This document shows, piece by piece, positions 56,043 through 64,000 of a stretch of 64,000 bases of DNA; positions within the stretch are counted from its first letter, which is position 1; each line of letters opens with the position of its first letter. The position numbers were made by a program, and so were the translations under genes. Location: the NCBI GenBank assembly GCA_964019695.1, contig OZ026524.1, positions 27,568,164-27,632,163 on the forward strand, written 5' to 3'. The DNA comes from Loripinus fragilis. Lineage: Eukaryota > Mollusca > Bivalvia > Lucinida > Lucinidae. The notes below the pieces were generated by a model. It was not told the DNA's origin. It was given only the letters and a program-made list of their open reading frames with translations, and searched no databases.

Positions 56043-56320
56043 AAGCGCCAAATCTTATTATCTAAAGATCAATTTCATATTTGAACCAGTACACAAGATT
56101 TTGATACTTTATCACATCGGCGATCAAGGAAGTCTCAGAGGAGCCTATGTATATGTGCAGTCTTGCCAGAGCCTTTGCTCAGCTGCTTGCATATTACACA
56201 AAGTGTGGAAGTAGATCAGACCAAAATTTAGACCTGCATTGCCACTGTATAGCTGTGCAGGCTTGTATAAATAATGATTTTAAGCATATATATGTGCGAT
56301 AACTAACAATATCACATGAG

Positions 56321-56415
56321 TTATGTCCCAGTCAATAATTTTTCAGTTATGTGCGGACAGGTCTTCCTGGGTTGAACCCAGTACTAAGCAAGGATTAATG
56401 TGTCTTGCTCAAATA
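56321..56415 (-). mobile_element. SINE-1 body fragment
   Basis: ATGTCCCAGTCAATAATTTT, GGTCTTCCTGGGTTGAACC, TGTCTTGCTCAAA. The head is absent. Confidence 0.7.
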
Positions 56416-56892
56416 GATATAGTGTTTAATCACTACTTTACTCCAGACAAGCGCCTTTGGACGCCTTTAAAATGTAAGATTTTTTAAAATATGAAAAATG
56501 GAACATTTTGCTCCATAATATTTCGAAAACTATTGAAATGTAAAAATATTTTTTGGAAAATATTTAAAAATTTGAATTATTTATAGAAATGATGCAATGC
56601 TCTAAATATAGCCTATGGAGTAAAGGGTTAAGCATTTATACGCAGCTATCAAGTGGGGCTAGAGGTCTATGTTTTAGTCTGAGCACTCCTCTACTTCCAT
56701 TCTTTGTGTGTGTAAGTAGCGAAGGCTCTGGTGAGACTGCACAAATGTGCAGGCTCACCATAGCCTTGGCTGCTCACTGATGATCTCATATTGAATGGCT
56801 CATTTATAAAACATCTCAAACCTCTGATTGAAATTTACACAAGTTCTTACCAAAAGGCATCTTTTCATTTGGCACAGCCTGCATGAACTTAC
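56416..56892. other. Unassigned spacer
   Basis: 56640-56800 has a MITE-G/F-like phrase (GGTGAGACTGCACAAATGTG, CAGGCTCACC), a short hairpin. No gene seen. Confidence 0.35.
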
Positions 56893-56972
56893 CTGTTTTT
56901 GTTCTTAGTGTTTTTCAAATAAATATCATTTCTCTTCTTAAATATAGCAACAGCTGGTTGAAGCATTGCAGC
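56893..56972 (-). other. Candidate internal exon (unproven)
   Basis: An 80-bp minus-strand segment bounded by a very good acceptor (TTCCTGTGCATTCTCTTGCAG) shortened here to its last part CTGTGCATTCTCTTGCAG, and a very good donor (AACAG|gtaagttc). One frame is open throughout and reads AAMLQPAVAIFKKRND, IYLKNTKNKN. I do not recognise the protein. Single exon-like segments occur by chance in 64 kb, and the neighbours do not give an unambiguous gene model. Confidence 0.3.
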
Positions 56973-57190
56973 CTGCAAGAGAATGCACAGGAACTAAAAT
57001 AAACATTGATATCACTCTAAACCTGCCAGAAAAAGACATTGATCCACATACCAGTCAGTTGGATTTGCCAAGAAACCAGTCAAAGCAAATTGAGCCAGAC
57101 TGGTTTTGAGAAAGTGCATTATTTCATGGTGACATTTAAGCCTCTTTGGCTGCACTAAGATGCCAGTCCACTGCAAACATTGCCGTCCAG

Positions 57191-57350
57191 ATAAGAAGGT
57201 CTATCACTAAAATATCTTCCTTATTTCTAAACCAAAACATATGTTGTGTGTACTCAAAAGAACCGTCTCAAGGAGACGGTTCTTTTGAGCACCTACAAAA
57301 TATATTTTGATGAAGTGGTAAGAAAATAATTCAAACTTTACAGAAAACTG
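57191..57350. mobile_element. MITE-D copy 7
   Basis: ATAAGAAGGTC end, AACCAAAACATATGTTGTG, GTACTCAAAAGAACCGTCTC, AAGGAGACGGTTCTTTTGAG. The outer parts are eroded. Confidence 0.78.
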
Positions 57351-57737
57351 TAATTTACATGGCTGCATCTAAGATCTTGATGGTATACTCTTTGACAATC
57401 AATGCTGGTGAAAGCTCATTTCCTGCACAATAAAAGCCAAGATATGTCATGGAAAACCATTATCATACCAAACTTATGAAATGAAAATCATTATCATGTG
57501 ATCCTATCAAAAACAACATTTTATTTTCTCATGTTCGCCAGGATGAAAGCCTTTGTTACTGTTGCTAGTAACTTCCAGGAGAATAAACATGAAGATTACT
57601 AAAAGACAATAAAAGGGCAATGATGCATGCAATACTTATAAATGCCATACCCTGTTCCATTATATAATATAATGTGACCTGTATTCATTTTGAAAATATT
57701 TTGAACCTGAAAAAATAAAGAACAATGTCTCACTAAT
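57351..57737. other. Unassigned spacer
   Basis: Minus strand 57360-57422 follows a strong acceptor (TTTTATTGTGCAG) and reads NELSPALIVKEYTIKILDAA before a stop or a weak donor. This is exon-like but its phase does not join to 56893-56972. Confidence 0.25.
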
Positions 57738-59627
57738 AATGTGGATTGACAAATGATCAATCAAATAGCGATAAGTGATAGATGTGTGCATGGGACTTGT
57801 TTTTTTGTATGATTACTGTGGATTGACAAACATGTTGAGTTAATAAGTAATCGTAGAGCAAGAAGTGTTCTCTGTGCATGAGATTTAGTTATTTTGTATG
57901 ATTACTGTGCATTGCCAAATGTGTTGAGTCAATAAACAATCAAAGAGCAATAAGTGATCTGTGAGCACGAGATTTAGTTTTTTGTATGATTACTGTGGAT
58001 TGACAAACTTGTTGAGTAAGTAAGTATATGTAATCGAAGAGCAATAAGTGCTCTGTGTTCATGAGATTTAGTTTTTTTTTGTATGATTACTGTGGATTGA
58101 CAAACATGTTGAGTAAATAAGCAATCAAAGAGTAATAATTGCTCTGTGAGCATGAGATTTAGTTTTTTGCATGATTACTGTATATTGACAAACTTGCTGT
58201 GTAAATAAGTAATCACAGAGCAATAAGTGCTCTGTGTGCATGAGGTTTAGTTTTTTGTATGATTACTGTGGATTGACAAATGTGTTGAGTAAATAAGTAA
58301 TCAAAGAGCACAGTGATTTTATTTGGGATCTAAGGAAGCTACCTTTTCCTTCACATTTGGGAAAATGTTTTATTAAAATTGGGAAAATAAGTGCTAAAAT
58401 ACATGAAATTGGGAAAATAAAGGCCATTTTTGGATTGGGAATGACTCCCATATAAGGCTGTAAAAATGGCCAAATAAAATCACTGGAGCAATAAGTGCTC
58501 TCTGTGTTCATGAGATTTAGTCTTTTTGTATGATTACTGTGGATTGCCAAACTTGTTGAGTAAATAAGCAATCAAAGAGCAATAAGTGCTCTGTGTTCAT
58601 GAGATTTAGTCTTTTTGTATGATTACTGTGGATTGACAAACATGTTGAGTAAATAAGTAATCAAAGAGCAATAAGTGCTTTGTGTTCATGAGATTTAGTC
58701 TTTTTGTATGATTACTGTAGATTGACAAACATGTTGAGTAAATAAGTAATCAAAGAGCAATAAGTGCTTTGTGTGCATAAGATTTAGTTTGTTGTATGAT
58801 TACTGTAGATTGACAAACTTGTTGAGTAAATAAGCAATCAAATAGCAATAAGTGCATAAATTGAGTTTTTTTAGTATGATTACTGTATATTGACAACCTT
58901 GTTGAGTAAATAAGTAATCAAAGAGCAATAAGTGCTCTGTGAGCATGAGATTTATGTTGTATGATTACTATGGATTCACAAACCAGTTGAGTTATATGTA
59001 ATCAAAGAACAATAAGTTCTCTGTGGTTATGAGATTTAGTTTCATGTATGATTACTGTGGATTGACAAACTAGTTGAGTTATATGTAATCAAAAATCAAT
59101 AAGTGATCTGCGTGCATTAGATTTAGTTTTTTGTATGATTACTGTGGATTGACAAACTTGTTAAATATATAAGTAATCAAATAGCAATAAATGCTCTGTG
59201 TGCATGAAATTTAGTTTCTGTATGATAACTGTAGATTGACAAATGTGTTGAGTCAATTAGCAATCAAAGAGCAATAAGTGCTATGTGTTCATGATTTTTA
59301 GTTTTTGTATGATTACTGTGGATTGACAAACTTGTTGAGTGATATGTAATCAATAATCAATAAATGCTCTGTGTGCATGAGATTTAGTTTTTTGTATGAT
59401 TACTGTGGATTGACAAACTTGTTGAGTAAATAAGCAATCAAAGAGCAATAAGTGCTAGATGTGTGCACAAGACTTAGTTTTTTGTATGATTACTGTGGAT
59501 TGACAAACTTGTTGAGTCAATAAGTAATCAAAGAGCAATAAGTGCTCTGTGTGCATGAGATTTAGTATTTTGTATGATTACTATGGATTGACAAACTTGT
59601 TGAATTAATAAGTAATCAAAGAGCAAT
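57738..59627. repeat. 88-bp satellite array
   Basis: About 20 units of ~88 bp: GTATGATTACTGTGGATTGA, CAAACTTGTTGAGTAAATAA, GTAATCAAAGAGCAATAAGT, GCTCTGTGTGCATGAGATTT, AGTTTTTT. GATTACTG starts at 57811, 57900, 57988, 58085, 58172, 58261. Interrupted once by the MITE at 58311-58485. Confidence 0.95.
58311..58485. mobile_element. 175-bp MITE in the satellite (hAT-like)
   Basis: Perfect 16-bp inverted ends CAGTGATTTTATTTGG / CCAAATAAAATCACTG. The satellite word GAGCA is duplicated on both sides (58306-58310, 58486-58490), a 5-bp target duplication confirmed by uninterrupted sister units reading AAAGAGCAATAAG. CAG...CTG tips with a 5-bp duplication point to the hAT group; the assignment is inference. 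Confidence 0.9.
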
Positions 59628-59632
59628 AAGGC

Positions 59633-59860
59633 CTAAATGAAATATATGTGTGGTTCCTGTTGCATACCAACAAAATTTAGGGTAGGTAGGTAGGGAAATT
59701 ATTAAATTTTGTTGTAACATTTAACAAAGAAAATAGTGAAAAAATCTGAAAAAGTGCCCATTTTAGGTATTTTTTCTCCAAAGACCATTTTAATGTTTAG
59801 GGTAGGGTTAAAAAAAATAGGGTAGGTAGGCAACAGGAACCACACATATATTTCATTTAA
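59633..59860. mobile_element. 228-bp foldback element at the satellite edge
   Basis: Inverted ends TAAATGAAATATATGTGTGG, TTCCTGTTGC and the return arm ending CATATATTTCATTTAA. The inner pair GGGTAGGTAGG repeats directly. TTAA at the right (CTAA at the left) hints at a TTAA target. Confidence 0.8.
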
Positions 59861-61029
59861 AGGGATAAACCCTATATTGAACAATAATTTTTTGCCTCAC
59901 AGAAACTTAACAAAATTTTTCTAGACGTCCAGAATAAAGAATAAGGACGATCTGAACTTTTATCGGCAAATGCAAATATCATAATTACAAAAAATATGAA
60001 AAACAAATAAACTTTTAGAAGCAAAAGATAATTTCTCCTCTGAGTTCACTGCATTTTATAAATAGACACTGGGCATGCGCAAAATATTTCAAAACAAAAC
60101 GGTCCTTGGAGTCAGCTGACTCCCCGAATTTATTTGTTGTAATTTGCAAAACAATTAGCATTGAGAGTTGCAAAAACCATTGCATATCTTTGCTACACCA
60201 CAAAGAATGATTTTGCATTCATAGATGAAATTGTGTGATAGCTATTCGCTTGAAATGACGCAGAATACTACATGAATGGAAGTGAGGCTCTCCACGGGCA
60301 AGTGTAATCGGTAGATCTATAGTATTATGCCAGGGGCAGTTTAATACACACTGCTGAATGATACACCGGGAATGATACAGCCATGAGGAGGGGGGGCGTC
60401 TTTACAGGCAAATGTTCTATGTTGTTTGCAACTCTATCAGATTTGGCCATTTTAGCGAAGAATATTTGGTAGATAAAATCACAGACATAATCATTCAAAC
60501 AGTGATGTTACGTCACTTACAAAACAATGTGAAATTTCCCTTCAGAAGCCTCCAGATGTTTACATATTGCCAGACGAGATTCTCTTAAATCCGGAAAAGA
60601 CCTGCAAATAGTCTCGTGTCTTAAACCCAGATTCGCTTACTAACCTCACCCACCTTGATTTCAGCTTTCCGATGAATACTTTACATCTTGGTGCTTCTTA
60701 TTCCTTCCATAAATTAATTTAGTCTCTTGCGAAATAAGTTTTTACCAACCACGTGTTGTCTTTCGCGCATACGGTTCCATTATCTATTTTGAGAACTCGA
60801 GACTACTGCGCATGCCCGCGTGTACAGACTGGAAATTCCAAGAAGATACACGATGAATTTTTGTGGGGTCCACAGAAAATAGAAATTAATGAAAAATCAT
60901 GAATTTGACTTAGAATACAGTTTGAGTGTTATTTAATACTCCACATTTTAGGGTTTTAAATGCAAATACCTCGAGTGCACCGATTTCTATCTATACTGGA
61001 AAATTTTTGATACAAAATCGGGAGTATGG
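59861..61029. mobile_element. Possible 1.17-kb TTAA element
   Basis: TTAA borders both sides (59857-59860, 61030-61033). Ends AGGGATAAACCCTATATT and AAATCGGGAGTATGGCT are weakly inverted. TGGGCATGCGCAAAA at 60072 and CTGCGCATGCCCGCG at 60807 form an inner inverted pair. No ORF. The evidence is modest and the segment could be ordinary intergenic DNA. Confidence 0.35.
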
Positions 61030-61077
61030 CTTTAAGCCTAAGTGCTCTCACTCACTCACAGTGAACATGAGATTAAC

Positions 61078-61257
61078 CATAGGTTTAGATAAACAAAAAT
61101 TTTCAGCGTAAAATTGTAAATATTTTCTTACCCATCAGTTTTAACATATGTTTTGGGTGCTCAAAGGAACTGTCTCAACGAGACGGTTCTTTTGAGTACC
61201 CACAACATATGTTTTGGTTGAGAAATAAGAAAATTAAATTTTTGTTACGCACTCTTA
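61078..61257. mobile_element. MITE-D copy 8 (intact, 180 bp)
   Basis: CATAGGTTTAGATAAACAAA to ACGCACTCTTA, closest to the copy at 49463. The hairpin has two mismatches (AAAGGAACTGTCTCAACGAG). A degenerate ninth trace is at 62285-62345. Confidence 0.88.
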
Positions 61258-61607
61258 GTTAAAGTCTTGTCTTTTGCAGGTCCACAGAAGTCAGACTGGT
61301 TATCTCAGACACAGTACCAACTGCTTAATACAGCTAGACTGCAGACCAAAGATATAAAAAAAATTTGAAAAATTTAAACTCAACACCATCTGACTCCTCT
61401 ATTGATGATTCCCTCTGTATTTCGGATGGTTCCCCTTTTCAGATTATTTGTAAAATTCTATTTGCAGAGCTCTTATTGCGTTCAATCATTATCTGAACAA
61501 CCAGAGGAATGTTCAGATTCCTTGTAGCATCTCCCTTAGGCTATAAATATTTAAATTTAAACTATTCTGCATAGAGAAGAGTTTTCAGTGCTGCCATGAG
61601 ACAATTA

Positions 61608-61805
61608 ACTCTTTGCATGCTGGGAATTATTTCAGGATTTATTTAGTGCGCTGATTTTTCAAAAAAAAAAAAATTCTCGAAAGTCTTTCAGGAACCGTGG
61701 CCATCATCGTCTCGAACAGTTTGGGTCCACTCCAGATCAGACCAGAGGTTCTGTTGGGCCTGTTTGTAAATTCTATCAGCAGACAACACTAGCAGGTGAA
61801 GATTC
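61608..61805. mobile_element. MITE-E copy
   Basis: TTAACTCTTTGCATGCTGGG, GTGCGCTGATTTTTC, TCTCGAACAGTTTGGGTCC, a TTGGGCCTGTTTG end and CAGCAGACAACACTAGCAGG. Confidence 0.72.
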
Positions 61806-61894
61806 CCTGCCCGATAATCTTAAATAAAGTGATTATCTATTTTTGATCTCCAGTCACTCAAATTATATGTCTCCATGTAAATCCATCAGTACAT

Positions 61895-61971
61895 GGGCTG
61901 TAAAGAAAACAGTTCGGATCTAGACCAGCTGGCTTCTGAGAAGCCAGCTGGTCTAAATCCACACTGATTTT
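61895..61971. repeat. Hairpin TAGACCAGCTGGCTT
   Basis: 61921-61955 has perfect 15-bp arms with a 5-base loop, extended outward by AGTTCGGATC / ATCCACACTG. A compact palindrome of the MITE-I/E style. Confidence 0.75.
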
Positions 61972-62345
61972 CAAAATAGGATATATCTGGGTTCAGCCTG
62001 ACAAGATTCTGATAGAGCTAAATTTAGCGCAGAAAATGTCTAATATGAAATTGAAGTGAAAGTTGGTATCGTAATTTAATTTACATGTGAGATATACGAC
62101 AGTGCGGTTGCTCAACTGCGGAAGAACATTATGTTGCAATATATCAGCATGTGGTCTTAGAAAATCTGAGAATAGGAAAATATCCCAGAAAACAGTGTCT
62201 TTGGAAATTGCCGCCACCTGGAAAAGCTTATTTAAGCTTTAGAGACATTTTCACTTTCACAATATCAGTCCTCAAGATTATAAAAAATTATCTTCTTATT
62301 TCTCAATCCTCAATGGACGGTTCTTTCGAGTACACAAAATTTTTT

Positions 62346-62858
62346 TATACATACATACCTTAACCACACAGTGTCAAAATGTTGGATGTCGATCAGACCT
62401 GACATTTTGTCCAAGCAAATTTAAGTTACTAAGCCTCGAATTTCTGCCAGTCAGGATAATCTTATAGCAATACCCCATTGTTTTTTTTCTTTAATACACT
62501 TTAGTTTACCTGAGAGTCAAATTGTCCAATCTCTCCAAACTTCTTGTCTTCCGAAGTTTTATGAAAAAATGATACAATAAACAAACATGTTTAATATCTT
62601 AATTTATATTATTTACTGGGATAATTGTCCAGAAACTTCATGAAAAATTCTAGAAGTTCTTACCATCCAGCTTCTTACTATCTGATCAAACTAACATGCT
62701 CCTTAAAGCAGCTTCTTTGAAGACTTTCTTTCTCTGAAACACAAACACATTCATAAATCCAAGAAAGTTAGTCCTTTCCAGACAGATATTAATTTTGCAT
62801 CCCAGAATAATAATGATGGACCCGATGGAAAGAGGTAGCCTGGGTTCTTACCAGGCCG
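62346..62858. other. Unassigned, with weak exon-like segments
   Basis: On the minus strand 62510-62547 ends CTCAG|gtaaac and one frame reads KKFGEIGQFDSQ. 62664-62733 follows GTTTGTGTTTCAG and ends GGATG|gtaaga but contains stops in all frames, so it could only be a 5' UTR exon. Suggestive but unproven. Confidence 0.25.
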
Positions 62859-63080
62859 GAGGTTATAAAAAACTTTTTCATGCTCAACTCAAGGGAGCAT
62901 GAATTTAGCATGCTCTTAATGTTAAAATGCCAATTTATGCATTTTAACATTGGTAGGCATGATAAATACAGCATATAAGAGTTTGAAAGCAAGATAAGTC
63001 CTTATTTGTCAGCATTTTAGTTTTTATGAGCAGTTGAAATTCTATGCTCAGTTGAGCATGAAAAAGCTTTATAACCTAGG
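62859..63080. mobile_element. MITE-N copy 1
   Basis: GAGGTTATAAAAAACTTTTT, CATGCTCAACTCA and the inverse at the right (TTGAGCATGAAAAAGC, TTTATAACCTAGG). Inner hairpin AATGTTAAAATGC / GCATTTTAACATT. Confidence 0.85.
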
Positions 63081-63413
63081 TCCTGGGATCATATTGGCAC
63101 CCCCTACCCATTTTGATATTGGGGGTCCTATATTGGCACCCCAACTCATTTATTTCAAAGGAACAATGGTTCACATACCATGTACACTTGGGGGTTCTCA
63201 TTACTGGGGGATTTTTCAGGGGGCTTATATAGAAATGGAGCCTGCTAGCCCTAAACTATGTAGAACAAATTAGGACTGCACCAGGCGATAAAATTTACTT
63301 GTCTTTCTTGATTTTCATGGAATAATTTTGTATGCTTTCAAAACTTTTGACATAATATGTATTGAAAAGGTGAATCACCTTGTCACAAAAAATATCAAGC
63401 CTGCATGGTTCCA

Positions 63414-63665
63414 GGGTTGAGCATGAAATTTCAAAATCTCATGAAATTAAATGCTGAGAAATATATTTCTTGCTTTAAAACTTCAATGATATTAATTCTG
63501 CTAATAAATGTTAAAATGCCAACAATATTGTTGGCATGATTTTAACATTAATGAGCAGGATAAATTTAATGCTCAGTTGAGTTGAGCCTGAAGTTTTATA
63601 ACCTCAAGGCCTGGCATGAATTTTTTTATAACCTTTATAACTTTTTCAAGCTCAACTCATCAGAA
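63414..63665. mobile_element. MITE-N copy 2 and part of a third
   Basis: GGTTGAGCATGAAATTTC, hairpin TGTTAAAATGCCAACAATAT with its inverse, GAGTTGAGCCTGAAGTTTTA, TAACCTC. A further arm TATAACTTTTTCAAGCTCAA, CTCA follows at 63630-63660. Confidence 0.78.
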
Positions 63666-63784
63666 TTAAGGGTGAGGTTTGTACTGTGAAACAAGTTTAA
63701 GCCCTCCAGTAATTTTCTTACTGACCATTCCAAGGCGGTACTTCTTTTGTGGATCTTTTTTATTTGTGTTTGTCTTTGCCATGA
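63663..63784 (+). mobile_element. Retroelement 3' tail, third copy (fragment)
   Basis: GAATTAAGGGTGAGGTT, AAGCCCTCCAGTAATTTT, CTGACCATTCCAAGGCGGTA, CTTCTTTTGTGGATCTTTT, colinear with 22293-22420. Truncated on both sides. Confidence 0.75.
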
Positions 63785-64000
63785 TCTTGTTTGTTTGTTT
63801 GTATTGTTGCTTTACGTCCCAAGTCAACAGCTATGGTCATTCCGGAATGGTCAGTTCACCTAACCACACTTTTTCCTGGGCAGGCTTGAACAAGCGGTTA
63901 ACCAGTAATTTGTGCACATACTTTCGCTTGTAACTGACAACAACCCTTCTTGAATGAATCAGCGGAAGGGAAGAGAATGACCGTAGAAATTATTTCATGA
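63785..64000 (-). mobile_element. SINE-2 copy d, cut by window edge
   Basis: GTTGCTTTACGTCCCAAGTC, AGTTCACCTAACCACACTT, TGACAACAACCCTTCTTGAA and AATTATTTCATGA at the edge. The tRNA head would lie beyond 64000. Confidence 0.85.

Noticed and set aside
57052..57173. Minus-strand open frame with acceptor- and donor-like edges (...FLKTSLAQFALTGFLANP...)
   Set aside because: The frame simply continues past both splice motifs, it contains inverted ACCAGTC words of MITE type, and joining it to 56893-56972 brings a stop in the resulting frame.

Overview
The window looks like non-coding nuclear DNA from a repeat-rich animal, most likely a bivalve mollusc. It is AT-rich. It has tRNA-derived SINEs, dozens of short palindromic (MITE-like) DNA transposons nested in each other, and long satellite arrays. 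The bivalve guess rests on a retroelement C-terminal peptide at 21.7-22.1 kb and SINE consensus motifs that I recall from bivalve genomes; no search was run. I find no intact host protein gene, rRNA, tRNA or CRISPR. Almost every ORF over 60 codons lies in a repeat or is a chance ORF. One ORF is a recognisable retroelement fragment, and two short segments look exon-like or coding-like but are unproven.

Layout. 1-1.3 kb: 24-bp minisatellite. 1.3-6.5 kb: single MITEs and a small 32-bp tandem array. 6.75-12.0 kb: 5.2-kb satellite of 31-bp units carrying the same SINE twice because a 2.5-kb block was duplicated. 12-20 kb: palindromic MITEs, SINEs and a 1.7-kb element with ~510-bp inverted arms (LT1). 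20.7-26.5 kb: a decayed TA-flanked transposon, a retroelement 3' end, a 1.96-kb element with perfect 24-bp inverted ends (LT2), and a 1.3-kb element. 26.5-30 kb: mostly unassigned. 30-47 kb: dense nested MITEs and SINEs, including a MITE unit amplified three times in tandem and a 1.95-kb element with a TA-flanked insertion. 47.1-49.0 kb: an inverted-repeat element (LT3) with about a dozen dispersed GTCAATACCGTAACA boxes. 49.6-55.3 kb: a ~5.7-kb foldback-like composite (FB1) with matched inverted ends, four arrays of CTCGTAATAACGAG palindromes, and retroelement, MITE and SINE insertions inside. 57.7-59.6 kb: 88-bp satellite split by a MITE. 59.6-64 kb: more MITEs and a SINE running off the edge.

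Family labels here are local. MITE-A (ends CAGTAAAACC, TA target), B (367 bp, TTAA target), C (ends GGCCAGA), D (180 bp, GAGACGGTTCTTTTGAG core), E (CTTTGCATGCTGGG end), F (245 bp), G (AAACCTGTCTTCGG end), H (TTAACCCTTAAA end), I (short GATGAAATGC hairpin), J (GGATCCAGA end), K (CACTCGTCCT hairpin), N (GGTTATAAA end), S (GGCCAAATAAA end). SINE-1, -2 and -3 all have the tRNA-like head on the minus strand. There is no operon or pathway: the biology visible here is transposition (TA, TTAA and probable hAT target preferences), retroposition and satellite amplification.
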